This document shows positions 18,661 through 26,888 of a stretch of 64,000 nucleotides of DNA, piece after piece; within the stretch, counting starts at the first letter, position 1, and each line of letters begins with the position of its first letter. Below the pieces are notes generated by a model that was given only the letters and a program-made list of their open reading frames with translations, searched no databases and was not told the origin of the DNA. The translations under genes and the position numbers were made by a program. This DNA comes from Actinacidiphila sp. DG2A-62 (lineage in GTDB: Bacteria > Actinomycetota > Actinomycetes > Streptomycetales > Streptomycetaceae). The stretch covers positions 434,001 through 498,000 of the forward strand of contig NZ_JAYMGI010000002.1 in NCBI RefSeq assembly GCF_035825295.1. Direction: 5' to 3'.

Positions 18661-18691
18661 CGCCGTGCCGCCGCTCGCGGCACACCCCATC

Positions 18692-18723
18692 GGAGACCGG
18701 GCTCTTTCGGGAGTCCGGTCTCC
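18692..18723 (+). terminator. Hairpin terminator after the small hydrophobic protein
   Basis: GGAGACCGG (18692-18700) pairs with CCGGTCTCC (18715-18723). An inner CTC/GAG extends the stem past one mismatch around a TTTCGG loop. Confidence 0.7.
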
Positions 18724-18758
18724 TCGACGTTTCCCGGAGTCGATACCTCCGATGATGC

Positions 18759-18795
18759 GATGAGCTTTTCATCTGTCTTGTAGGCATCTGTCCTG
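18759..18795. promoter_or_regulatory. AT-rich region with inverted and direct repeats
   Basis: GATGA-gcttt-TCATC (18759-18773) overlaps two direct copies of CATCTGTCyTG at 18770-18780 and 18785-18795 (15-bp period). It lies just upstream of the proline-rich secreted protein gene and may be its promoter/operator. Confidence 0.4.
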
Positions 18796-18807
18796 TTCGC
18801 CTGACAC

Positions 18808-19731
18808 ATGCCCGCTCACCCGTTTACCGTAAGGACCGTGACGAGGGGTGGGGGGCGTCGGATCGCGGCCGTGTCGGCCGTCGCCATGGTCGCCGCCGCG
18901 GTTGCCGGCACGGTCTCGTGCCTCGGCCCCGCGGCGCACGCCGGCGCGGCGACCGTGTCCCGCGGCGGGGCGCACAGCGCCGGGATCGTCGTGGTGGTCG
19001 GCTGCCTGACGGGGCCCGAGGGCGGGAGAGCCGGCCCCGCGCCGAGCGCCTCGGCCGCGTCGACGAGCGGCGGCGGGCGGTGCGGCGTCCTGGTCGTGAT
19101 GTGCGCGGGCGACGGGCACACGGTCACGTCCGTCGCCCTCCTGGGCCACGGCGGCTCCGGGCACGGCGGGTTGGTGGTGCGGGTGGGCGCCGCGTGTCCC
19201 GGAGGGGCGGGCGCCTCTCCGCCGCCGTCTTCCGCCCCGCCCTCCTCTCCGCCGGCCACTCCGCCCTCGCCCCCGGCCTCCCCGCCGACCGCTCCTCCCC
19301 CGGCGTCCTCGCGGCCCGCGACGCCGCCGCCCGTCTCACCGACCGGCCCCACCGCGCGGCCGCCGGCCTCGGGACCGGCCGCACCCGGCGCCCCCTCCTC
19401 CGCACCGGCCGGTGCGACGACGGCTGCGCCGCCCGGTCGCGCCCCGGGTTCCGGCGCCGCGTCCTCGAAAGCCGCCGCGGGCGTGCCGGCGGCCCGTGGG
19501 CCCGGCGCGTCACCGCCCGACATGACGGCGCCCGACGTGACGGCGCCCGCCGCCGCGGCGCCCGGTCCGCCCGCGGGCGCGTCCTTCGTCGGGGCAGCGC
19601 CCGTCGTGCCTCCGTTCGGCGATGCCCGCTCCGAGGACGCCACCCGCTGGTGGCTGCTCTCGGTGCTCTGCGTGCTGTTGCCCGCCGCGCTCGCCGCCGC
19701 GTATCCACGCGGCACGGGCCGCCACTCCTGA
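18808..19731 (+). CDS. Secreted Pro/Ala-rich protein with C-terminal membrane anchor
   Basis: This is a 307-aa surface protein of unknown function. After a signal-like N-terminus (RRIAAVSAVAMVAAAVAGTV), about 90 residues contain four Cys in VGCLTGPEG, GGRCGVLVVMCAGDG and AACPGG, suggesting disulfides. Residues about 130-270 are Pro/Ala/Ser/Thr-rich, a wall-spanning stalk. WWLLSVLCVLLPAALAAAYPRG is a C-terminal membrane segment with a short basic tail. No LPxTG motif is seen. The ATG at 18808 has no clear ribosome site; a GTG at 18838, ten codons on, is an alternative. Confidence 0.6.
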   Translation: MPAHPFTVRTVTRGGGRRIAAVSAVAMVAAAVAGTVSCLGPAAHAGAATVSRGGAHSAGIVVVVGCLTGPEGGRAGPAPSASAASTSGGGRCGVLVVMCAGDGHTVTSVALLGHGGSGHGGLVVRVGAACPGGAGASPPPSSAPPSSPPATPPSPPASPPTAPPPASSRPATPPPVSPTGPTARPPASGPAAPGAPSSAPAGATTAAPPGRAPGSGAASSKAAAGVPAARGPGASPPDMTAPDVTAPAAAAPGPPAGASFVGAAPVVPPFGDARSEDATRWWLLSVLCVLLPAALAAAYPRGTGRHS

Positions 19732-19930
19732 CGCCCTCCCACCCCCCGGGGCCGCTTCGGCCGGCGCTGGCCCGCGCTACCGACCCGAGCCGTCCGCCTC
19801 CCACCCGCGCCCCGGCCCCTCGCCCGGGGCCGCGCCGACCCCGCTCCCCCGCGATCCCAGAGCCGATGTCCCCGCGGGCCGCGACGCCGCGTACCGCCAC
19901 CGACCAGGGAGTGCCACGTTCCTGTACGTC

Positions 19931-20716
19931 GTGTCGCTGCTGTCCGTCCTCGGCGGTGTCGCCTTCGCCTACCTGACCGGCAAGTTCCTCGGCACCGGAC
20001 GGCGGGCGCCCGCCGGGGAGTTCACCGGCCAGGCGCAGTCCCTGATCGGCGCGGTGCTGCTCAGCTCGTTCATCCTCCTCACCGGGTTCCAGGTGGCAGG
20101 CGGCTGGTCGGCGCTCAGCGGCGCCCGGTCCCGTACGTACGACGAGTCGCGCGCGCTCGCCGACGCCTACTGGGCGGCGGGCGGCCTGGCCGCGGAGGAC
20201 CGCGCGAGGGTACGGGAACTGCTCCGCCAGTACACCGCGACGGTGCGCACCGTGGAGTTCCCGGACCTCGCGCACGGCAGGACCAGCCCGCGGGCGTGGC
20301 AGGACCTGGACCGTACCCGCGCCGCGATCGGCGGGTCGGCCGCGGCGGACCCGGCACGCGAGGCCGCCCGCTCCTCCGCTCAGGACGCGCTGGCGGCCGT
20401 CTACCAGACCAGGACCGACCGGGCCGCCCAGGCCGCGGGGCGGATGCCGGGAGTCACCTGGTACGCGATGCTGGTGGGCGGCGCGCTGCTGATCGCCTTC
20501 CCCGCGCTGCTCGGCGTGTCGATGACGGTCCGTCAACTCGCCGCGCTGTGCTGCGTCGGCGCGTCGGTCGCGTTCGCGATCTGCCTGGCGGCCCAGCTCG
20601 ACCGGCCGTTCCAGCGGCCGTTGGGTGTGCGCGCGGGCGCGTTCGCCCTCGCCGAGCGGCGGTTCGACCAGATGGACGCCGAGGGGTACACGGTCTCCGC
20701 CGTCCCCTCGCCCTGA
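19931..20716 (+). CDS. Bestrophin-like (DUF4239) membrane protein
   Basis: The protein of about 261 aa has an N-terminal helix (VSLLSVLGGVAFAYL), a second (AQSLIGAVLLSSFILLTGF), a soluble helical domain with YDESRALADAYWAA, and two C-terminal helices (YAMLVGGALLIAFPALLG, LCCVGASVAFAICLAAQ). This layout matches the DUF4239/bestrophin-like family; the function of bacterial members is not established. The start is uncertain: GTG 19931 is the first standard start near the helix, but AGGGAG at 19909 would better fit a start at about 19916-19922 (ACG or CTG). Confidence 0.72.
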   Translation: MSLLSVLGGVAFAYLTGKFLGTGRRAPAGEFTGQAQSLIGAVLLSSFILLTGFQVAGGWSALSGARSRTYDESRALADAYWAAGGLAAEDRARVRELLRQYTATVRTVEFPDLAHGRTSPRAWQDLDRTRAAIGGSAAADPAREAARSSAQDALAAVYQTRTDRAAQAAGRMPGVTWYAMLVGGALLIAFPALLGVSMTVRQLAALCCVGASVAFAICLAAQLDRPFQRPLGVRAGAFALAERRFDQMDAEGYTVSAVPSP

Positions 20717-20728
20717 CCGGCCGGGGAC

Positions 20729-21691
20729 TCAGCGGTCGTGGCCCGCGCGCAGCCACGCGATGTAGTCGGCGGCGGCGCGCTCGGTGTCGTACTCGGGCCG
20801 GTAGCCGGTGTCCTCGCGGAGGCGGCCGATGTCGAGGACCAGGTGCGGGCCGCGGCTGCCGGTGGGGAGGTCGACCCGCGCGTCGGGCACCGTCCTCCTG
20901 ATCGCGGCGGCCACGTCGGCGTTGGACGTGGCATGGCCGGAACCGACGTTGTACGTACGGTGGTTGAGCTTGTCCGCGAGCTGGAGGAGAGCGATGGCGC
21001 GCCCGGTGTCCTTCACGTAGTTCAGGTCCAGCGCGTCGTCTGCGTAGGCGGGCGCCATGAGCGTGGACAGGTCGGGCTCGGCGCCCCGGGCGGCGGCGTG
21101 GACGAGGGCGGGCGCGGCGAAGAACGGGTCCTCGTGGCCGCCCGGTCCCCAGGTGCCGGAGATGCGGTAGTCGACGATGTCGAGACCGGTCACGTCGGCG
21201 AGGTGGCTGCCGAGCAGCTCGCCGATCTTCTTGAAGGCCGGGATGGCGGCCGGCACCGACAGCGACAGCGGTGTGTCCTCGGGCAGCGGCAGGCCGCTGC
21301 CCGCGTCCGCGTCCGTCCGGGCGCCGAAGTACACGCCGATCGTGCTGGCGACGCCAAGCCTGCGCACGCCCCACTCCTGCGCGGCCTGCATCACGTTCAG
21401 CAGTCCGCCGAGGGTGGCGCGGGCCGCCTCGACCGCGGCCTCGGGCGCGATGCGGGCGGGGCCGGGACCGGCCAGGTGCACGATGCCGGTGACCGCGTGC
21501 CGGCGGCCGACGTCGAGCAGCGCGTCGCGGTCGCCGATGTCGACCCGCTCGACCGCGACGCGCGCGCCGGCCAGCACGGGCGGCAGCTCCGTGCTGCGGC
21601 GCTGCACCAGGACGCACTCCTCGCCCTGGTCGAGCAGCGCGCGGACGGTGTGGGAACCGATGAAGCCGAGGCCTCCGGTGACGAGGATCAT
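20729..21691 (-). CDS. NAD-dependent epimerase/dehydratase
   Basis: This is a 320-aa extended SDR. MILVTGGLGFIGSHTVRAL is the N-terminal Rossmann GxxGxxG motif. GIVHLAGPG follows at about 70. The usual catalytic Tyr-x3-Lys is not intact: the corresponding region reads AIPAFKKIGELLGSHLA, with Phe where Tyr is expected, so activity is uncertain. The C-terminal half has sugar-nucleotide epimerase features (YNVGSGHATSNADVAAAIR, LDIGRLREDTGYRP). The ATG at 21691 has GGAAGG eight nt upstream. It is divergent from the MarR gene. Confidence 0.85.
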   Translation of the reverse strand: MILVTGGLGFIGSHTVRALLDQGEECVLVQRRSTELPPVLAGARVAVERVDIGDRDALLDVGRRHAVTGIVHLAGPGPARIAPEAAVEAARATLGGLLNVMQAAQEWGVRRLGVASTIGVYFGARTDADAGSGLPLPEDTPLSLSVPAAIPAFKKIGELLGSHLADVTGLDIVDYRISGTWGPGGHEDPFFAAPALVHAAARGAEPDLSTLMAPAYADDALDLNYVKDTGRAIALLQLADKLNHRTYNVGSGHATSNADVAAAIRRTVPDARVDLPTGSRGPHLVLDIGRLREDTGYRPEYDTERAAADYIAWLRAGHDR

Positions 21692-21765
21692 GTCCGGTCC
21701 TTCCGGCATACGACAAGGCATACGACACAGGGGTGGCCGTACCCGGCACACGTTGTGCCGTTGCA

Positions 21766-21792
21766 CTGATCATCAGGAGCACTGACGATCAG
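21766..21792. promoter_or_regulatory. Two tandem palindromes, candidate MarR operators
   Basis: CTGAT-c-ATCAG (21766-21776) and CTGA-cga-TCAG (21782-21792) have starts 16 bp apart in the gap between the epimerase and MarR genes, 19 nt before the MarR ATG. Two closely spaced palindromes are typical for autoregulated MarR proteins. Confidence 0.55.
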
Positions 21793-21811
21793 GCTGCTTT
21801 TAGAATAGCTC

Positions 21812-22255
21812 ATGGCTTACGACGACGAGTTCCCCGCACCCGCCGCCCTTCTGGGGTATCTGCTGAAGCACGCGCAGGCCCGCATGGCGGACCTGGGCGA
21901 CGCGGCACTGGAGCCGGTGGGCGTCACCTCGCGGGAGCTGGGCGTCCTGCTGACCGTCGCCGAGGGCGAGCCCCCCTCCCAGCAGCAGGCCGCGCTGCGG
22001 CTCGGCGTGGACCGCACGACGATGGTCGCGATCCTCGACGCTCTAGAGGGCAAGGGCCTGGTGGCCCGCCGCCCGCACGCCCAGGACCGGCGGCGCAACG
22101 TGGTGACACTGACCGAGGCCGGCGTCCGGGCCGTGCGGGAGGCGGTGCGCGCGAACGAGGCGGCGGAGGCGGAGCTGCTGGCCGCGCTCGACGCGGACAC
22201 GGCGCGCAGTCTCAGGGAGGCGCTGCGGCTGATCGTGCAGGCGCCGCCGCACTGA
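21812..22255 (+). CDS. MarR-family transcriptional regulator
   Basis: This is a 147-aa winged-helix protein: dimerisation helices (ALLGYLLKHAQARMADLG), a recognition region (PSQQQAALRLGVDRTTMVAILDALE trimmed to its RLGVDRTTMVAILDALEGKG core, about 65-85), and the wing (RRPHAQDRRRNVVTLTEAG). It starts at ATG 21812 without a strong ribosome site. It is divergent from the epimerase, which it probably represses through the tandem palindromes. No Cys is seen in the sensor position, so a redox OhrR-type role is unlikely. Confidence 0.9.
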   Translation: MAYDDEFPAPAALLGYLLKHAQARMADLGDAALEPVGVTSRELGVLLTVAEGEPPSQQQAALRLGVDRTTMVAILDALEGKGLVARRPHAQDRRRNVVTLTEAGVRAVREAVRANEAAEAELLAALDADTARSLREALRLIVQAPPH

Positions 22256-22310
22256 GCGGCCGTACGGGACGCCCGCCGAGGGGTGCTTCACTCGCGACCG
22301 CATGTCCGAT

Positions 22311-22338
22311 TTGCAGGCATTTGTCGCGAATGTAATGC
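22311..22338 (+). promoter_or_regulatory. Possible promoter of the 22-27 kb operon
   Basis: TTGCAG (22311-22316) and TAATGC (22333-22338) are 16 bp apart in an AT-rich island, 34 nt before the peptide ATG. The -10 match is imperfect. Confidence 0.4.
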
Positions 22339-22371
22339 TGAAAGCACTTCCGAGACGAAGGAGATGGTCCC

Positions 22372-22560
22372 ATGGCTACGGAGCTGACAGCCCCGGTCGA
22401 GACGGCAGCCCTTGCCGCTGAGGTCGAAGGACTGCTGGATTCCGCAGAACCGGAAGGCATCTACCGCGACACCCGCGAATGCGGCGGCGGTCTGCTTCTC
22501 GCGGCCCTGCTGCTCATTTCGCCCCCCACCCCCCGCGCGCCGAAGACGGACGCCCGCTGA
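22372..22560 (+). CDS. 62-aa peptide, first gene of an unfamiliar operon
   Basis: A small protein with a strong AAGGAGA ribosome site. I do not recognise it. The first half is acidic and helical (VETAALAAEVEGLLDSAEPE), like a RiPP leader. A charged stretch with a single Cys (YRDTRECGGG) follows, then a hydrophobic run LLLAALLLIS and a Pro/basic tail. The leader/short-tail layout and the position directly before coupled genes that include a serine hydrolase could fit a precursor peptide. It could equally be a small membrane protein. No processing site is obvious. Confidence 0.65.
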   Translation: MATELTAPVETAALAAEVEGLLDSAEPEGIYRDTRECGGGLLLAALLLISPPTPRAPKTDAR

Positions 22561-22576
22561 CGGCCGGGAGGACACG

Positions 22577-23320
22577 TTGGCCGCACAGGCGCGGGACAAC
22601 TCCGCACTGAGCACTGTGGTGGCCGATGTCGCGAACGGAGTCGCCCTCGCCCTCGACGGCGGGGGCGACTCCTATGCGCTGTCGGCCCTCCTGGCCCAGG
22701 ACGACGCGGTGGCCCTGGCCGCCGTGCGGGTGCTGGGCGCCGACGTCCTGGCGCCGTACGCGCTGGGCGCCGGCGCGGCGCGCGACACGCCCGGCGGGAC
22801 GGGCATCGCGAGCGGCTCGGGCGGCTCGGGCGGTGCGGACGGTCAGGTCGTGCTGCGGGCGCTGGCCGCCTATCCGCCGGGGGCCGACGCCTCGGACGTC
22901 TCGCTGTGGACGTACCGGGGCCTGGTCGAGGCGTCCCGGGCGTTCCTGCCGCCGGCCGGCGCCCCGTGGCCGGACGAGCCCGCGGCCGGGGACGCCTGGC
23001 TGCACACCGACCCGTGGCCCAAGCTCTCCCACCGCGCGTCGCAGCTGGCCGCGCTCGCGCTGCCCGGGCTCGCCCCGGCGCTCGCCGCCGGGCTCGCGGC
23101 CCGCACCGACGACCTGGCCAGGGGCTTCGTCCGGGCGGTCCGCCGGCGCGACTGGCTGCAGGCCGCGGGGGTCGGCCGCTGGCTGTCCCGGGTGCGGGAC
23201 GTGCCGGCCACTCTCGGGTTGGACACCGGCCTGCTCTACGTCCGCAGGATGAGCGGCGCCGACCCGCGGGTGGCGCTGCACACGGCTGCCGCGCGGCGCC
23301 TGCGCGGCGACGCCCGGTGA
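22577..23320 (+). CDS. Conserved-looking helical protein of unknown function
   Basis: The 247-aa product reads from a TTG at 22577 with GGGAGG seven nt upstream, 16 nt after the peptide stop. It is Ala/Leu-rich with no membrane segment or known catalytic motif. Notable segments are DVANGVALALDGG, WLHTDPWPKLSHRASQLAALALPG and DWLQAAGVGRWLSRVRDV. A Gly/Ser-rich insertion (about residues 75-90) looks like a linker. Its stop overlaps the next GTG (GTGA), so it is coupled to the two paralogous genes that follow. Function unknown; the context suggests a shared pathway or complex. Confidence 0.7.
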   Translation: MAAQARDNSALSTVVADVANGVALALDGGGDSYALSALLAQDDAVALAAVRVLGADVLAPYALGAGAARDTPGGTGIASGSGGSGGADGQVVLRALAAYPPGADASDVSLWTYRGLVEASRAFLPPAGAPWPDEPAAGDAWLHTDPWPKLSHRASQLAALALPGLAPALAAGLAARTDDLARGFVRAVRRRDWLQAAGVGRWLSRVRDVPATLGLDTGLLYVRRMSGADPRVALHTAAARRLRGDAR

Positions 23321-24442
23321 GCGGCGAGCGGCCGGGGACCCGCACCCGACTCCCCCGCCGCACCGCGCCACCACGACCGCCGGGGGCCGGCCCCGCACCC
23401 CGACGCCGAGCTGCTGGACGACATCGCCGTCGGGGCGCTGCGCTGGCTGACCGCGGAACAGTCCGCCTTCCGGCTGCCGGCCGATGTCGCCACCGACGCC
23501 GACCCCAACATGACGCTCAAACCCCTGGGTGAGCTGGCGGAGTTGGCGCAGGTCGTCCAGGCGCTGCATCCGCTGCCGGAGGTGCGCGACGCCGCGGCCG
23601 GGCTCCTCGCCTTCGCGTGGAAGGAGACCCGCGGCGGCGAGCTGTTCGCCGAACTCGTCCTCGGGGAGCCGCTGGCGACGTACCCGGTGGAGCTGTACGG
23701 GGTGTTCGCCCAGGCCGGTCTGCGCAACCCGGGGGCCGAGGAGCTGATCGGGGCGACCACCTCGCTGCGCCGCTGGCGGGTGGCCCGCGAGGACCACACC
23801 CGGACCCTCGGCGTGCTCAACGCCGAGCGCCGGATCGGGCTGCCGCCGCACGACGACTTCGACGCGGTGCTGGCGCGGACCGGCCTCGGGATGACGCCGG
23901 AACCGTGGGCCCTGGACCTGAAGTCCGCGTACGGCATCACCCACGACGTCTTCCACACCGCCGACTGGGGCCGCCGTCCTGACCGGTTGCCGGCGCCGCT
24001 CGCGGAGTACCTGCGGCTGTGGCTGCCCGCCTGGACCGGGACGTGGGCCGAGGAACGCCTGTGGGATCTGGTCGGCGAGTTCCAGGCGGTCTCGGCGTGT
24101 CTGCCGGGCGCGCCGTACGACCCGGCGGCGTGGCGGCTGCTGGCGGCGGCGCGCACCGGGAGCGGCGCGCTGCCCGAGTCCGGCGATCCGGGGCAGGGCG
24201 GGCCGAGGAACGGCGCCGACAGCGGCGACTCCGCCTCCGGTGCCGGCGCCGCCTCCGACCCCAGCTCCGACCCCAGCTCCAGCTCCAGCTCCAGCTCCAG
24301 CTCCAGCTCCAGCTCCAGCTCCAGCGGGACCTTCCACGCCTGCTATCACTCCACGCTCGTGGCCGCGTTCGCCGCCACGCTGGCGCGCGCCCGTCCGCCG
24401 GGCCGCGTCCACCCCGATCCCGAAGGCGAGGCGACACCGTGA
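23317..24442 (+). CDS. DUF6895-like protein, copy 1, with uncertain N-terminus
   Basis: Paralogue of the next gene; both share LKPxGELA, RxLGxLNAERxIGL, MPEPW and a D-I-T-H-x-VFHxxDWG segment with conserved His/Asp. From memory this resembles the family catalogued as DUF6895; no function is known. Alignment with copy 2 places the N-terminus (ELLDDIAVGALRWL) upstream of the first ATG at 23510. That frame has no start codon, so the likely start is the GTG at 23317 (GTGA overlap with the preceding stop). This requires a frame correction between about 23325 and 23395 (one base too many, or two missing from G5/C4 runs). It carries a polyserine linker encoded by an AGCTCC microsatellite. It ends in a GTGA overlap. 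Confidence 0.7.
24275..24325. repeat. AGCTCC hexanucleotide microsatellite encoding polyserine
   Basis: About 8.5 perfect copies of AGCTCC lie within the copy 1 gene and encode an uninterrupted Ser run of roughly 17-18 residues. Copy 2 has no such run, so this is a recent linker expansion and prone to length change. Confidence 0.9.
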
Positions 24443-25362
24443 CCGCCGCATCACCCGCGCTCCTGCACCGTGTCGGCGACCGGGCGCTGGCCTGGCTGGA
24501 CGCCAACCGCGAACGGTTCCGGCTCACCGACGAGGACCTCGCGTCCGGTCGCGGCATCGTCGAACGGCTCAAGCCGGTCGGTGAGTTGGCGATCAACATG
24601 CGGGTGCTGGCGCGGGAGGGGGTGGCCGGATCGCGGCAGCACGACAGCTCGGTGCGCCTGCTCGACCACGCCTGGCGCGACCTGCTGGACGGCGGCAACC
24701 TGCTGGCCGAGCTGCAGCGCCAGGAGCCGCTGTCCCCCGTGCCGCTGGAGATCTACGCCAGCCTGCACGAACTGGGTCACCGCCACCCGGAGTTGGAGCG
24801 CGCGATCGACCTGGCGCGCAGCACCGCGAGCTGGCGGGCGCTGGAGATGATGCCGACCCGGCGGCTCGGACTGCTCAACGCCGAGCGCAAGATCGGCCTG
24901 GCGCCCAGCGGCGACGTCGAACAGGCGCTCGCGGCGACCTGGCTGGGCCGGATGCCCGAGCCGTGGACCGTGCAGCTGCACATCGCGTACGACATCACGC
25001 ACACCGTCTTCCACCTCACCGACTGGGGCGCGGCGCCCGAGCGCGTACCGCAGGAGATCGCCGACTACCTGGCCCTCTACCTGCCCGCGTGGACCGCGGA
25101 CTGGGCCGAGTTGGAGCACTGGGACCTGCTCGGCGAGCTGCTGGTGGTGGACGCGTGCCTGCCCGGGCCGGTGCTGGACGCCGGAATGTGGGAGCGGTAC
25201 GCCGCCGCTCAGGCGCCGGACGGCGCGATGCCGGTGCGCGGCGCGATGCCCGCGGGCGATCCGGACGAGGTCTTCGACCAGGTGCACCATCCCACGCTGG
25301 TGGCCGCGTTCGCCTCCGCGATGGCCACCTCGCGCGCGCTGTCCTCGGACGTCGCGGCGTGA
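24439..25362 (+). CDS. DUF6895-like protein, copy 2
   Basis: This intact 307-aa paralogue of the preceding protein starts at a GTG overlapping its stop (GTGA) and ends in another GTGA overlap with the hydrolase gene. Its all-helical pattern carries ALLHRVGDRALAWLDANR at the N-terminus, LLNAERKIGLAP (about 150), YDITHTVFHLTDWGAAP (about 185) and VHHPTLVAAFASAMA near the end. The conserved His residues in ITHTVFHLTDW and HHPTLVAAF could bind metal or act in catalysis, but that is only a suggestion. No membrane segments. Function unknown. Confidence 0.78.
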   Translation: MTAASPALLHRVGDRALAWLDANRERFRLTDEDLASGRGIVERLKPVGELAINMRVLAREGVAGSRQHDSSVRLLDHAWRDLLDGGNLLAELQRQEPLSPVPLEIYASLHELGHRHPELERAIDLARSTASWRALEMMPTRRLGLLNAERKIGLAPSGDVEQALAATWLGRMPEPWTVQLHIAYDITHTVFHLTDWGAAPERVPQEIADYLALYLPAWTADWAELEHWDLLGELLVVDACLPGPVLDAGMWERYAAAQAPDGAMPVRGAMPAGDPDEVFDQVHHPTLVAAFASAMATSRALSSDVAA

Positions 25363-26660
25363 CCCGCGCGTCGTCGCCGGCGCCGCCCACGTCCCTCGCG
25401 TCCGCGCGAGACGACGTGGACGCGGCGGAGCTGCCCGCGCTGCTGGACCGCGCCGTGGCCCGGGTGCGGGCGCCCGACGTCGTGGTGGCCGTCTCCGTCG
25501 ACGGCCGCCGGACGTACGCCACCGGCGGAACCGGCGCCGCCACCGCCGCCACCACCGCCGCCACGGCCACCGCCACCGCAGTCGCCGCTCCCGCGCCCGC
25601 GCCCGACCGCGCGGCAGCGGATCCGAACCCGGCCCCGACTCCGGCCCCGGCCCGTGACCGTCTCGGCTTCGCGCTGGGCTCGCTGACGAAGACCTTCACC
25701 GTGCTGCTGCTGGCCGACCAGGCGCGGGCCGGACGGCTCGCACTGGACGATCCGATGGCGGCGTACCTGCCCGGTTCGGCGCTGCCGCGCGGCGACGCCC
25801 GCCGGATCACGCTGCGCCATCTGGCCACCCACACCGCCGGTCTGCCGAGGGTGCCGCGGGACATGGTCGCGGGCGCGCTGCTGCACCCCTACGCCAACGG
25901 CTACGCCGGCTACGACCGCGAGCGGCTGCTCGCGGCCCTCGCCCGGACCCGTCTGCGGCACTCCCCCGGCGCCCGCTGGCACTACTCCAACCTCGGCCTG
26001 GCGCTGCTGGGGCCGGTGCTGGAGCGCGCGGCGGGCGCGGCGTTCCCCGATCTGCTCGCCGCACGGGTGCTGCGGCCGCTGGGCCTTGAGGCGACCGCGC
26101 TCACCGTCGGTCCGGGCGGGCGTCGCGGCGACGACCGCGAGCGGCAGGCGCCGGCGGCGTTCCCGGCCGCGACCGGCTACCGGGCGGACGGCCGCACCCC
26201 GCTGCCGGCCACGGAGATGGCCGCGTTCGCACCGGCCGGCGGGCTGGTCGGCACCCCGGGCGACCTGCTCGGCTATGCCGAGGCGCATCTGCGGGCGGCC
26301 GGCGGACCGCACGCCCGAGCCCGTACCGCGGCCCGTACCGCGGCCGGCGCGCGGGCCCTTCCGCCCACCTTGGCCCAGGCGCTCGGCGACGTCCAAGTCC
26401 CCCAGCTGCGGCGCGGTTCGGGCCACCGCGAGGAGACGCACACCCTGACCTGGTACCGCCACCCGGCGGCCGGCGGGCCGCTGCTCTTCCACGCCGGCGC
26501 CACCTTCGGCCAGCAGTGCTTCCTGGGCTTCCACCCGCCGACGCGCACCGCGGTGGCCGCGTTCGCCACCCGGCACGACCGCACCAGCGCGGTCGTCGGC
26601 TCGGGCTACGCGCTGCTGCGTCTCCTGGCCGGCCGCGGCGGGCCAGGAGACGGCACGTAG
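25359..26660 (+). CDS. S12-type serine hydrolase (beta-lactamase/esterase-like)
   Basis: This is a 433-aa enzyme of the class C beta-lactamase/DD-peptidase/esterase superfamily. The SxxK motif is in FALGSLTKTFTVLLLADQ (Ser near residue 108). The YxN motif is RWHYSNLGLALLG (about 210). The third motif is LLFHAGATFG (about 385). There is no signal peptide, so it is probably cytoplasmic. An Ala/Pro/Thr-rich insertion of about 45 residues sits before the SxxK motif. The GTG start overlaps the previous stop. As the last gene of the coupled operon it could be the hydrolase or acyl-transfer step acting on the peptide or a small-molecule product; this is inference. Confidence 0.85.
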   Translation: MTRASSPAPPTSLASARDDVDAAELPALLDRAVARVRAPDVVVAVSVDGRRTYATGGTGAATAATTAATATATAVAAPAPAPDRAAADPNPAPTPAPARDRLGFALGSLTKTFTVLLLADQARAGRLALDDPMAAYLPGSALPRGDARRITLRHLATHTAGLPRVPRDMVAGALLHPYANGYAGYDRERLLAALARTRLRHSPGARWHYSNLGLALLGPVLERAAGAAFPDLLAARVLRPLGLEATALTVGPGGRRGDDRERQAPAAFPAATGYRADGRTPLPATEMAAFAPAGGLVGTPGDLLGYAEAHLRAAGGPHARARTAARTAAGARALPPTLAQALGDVQVPQLRRGSGHREETHTLTWYRHPAAGGPLLFHAGATFGQQCFLGFHPPTRTAVAAFATRHDRTSAVVGSGYALLRLLAGRGGPGDGT

Positions 26661-26775
26661 CGCCTTCCACCGGCCCTCCCGGGCGGGTGCGCACCCGCCC
26701 CAGGAGCCCCAGCCGTCCGTCGAGAAGTATGGACATGCCAAGCGCGTCTGTGCTCTCATGCCTCTCGGCGCTCTC

Positions 26776-26789
26776 TTGCATCGTTGCAA
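26776..26789. promoter_or_regulatory. TTGCA-tcgt-TGCAA palindrome upstream of secreted BNR protein
   Basis: A perfect 5-bp inverted repeat lies 100 bp before the ATG at 26889, in the only AT-richer part of the gap 26661-26888. It is a possible operator; the regulator is unknown. Confidence 0.4.
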
Positions 26790-26888
26790 TACGCCCCGGC
26801 CGGGTCCGCCGCGCCCCGGGCCCGGGTGCCGCCCACGCACGCGCCACGTCCGTTCTCCGCCGCGCAACCACCGCAGGAGGCACGTCGT

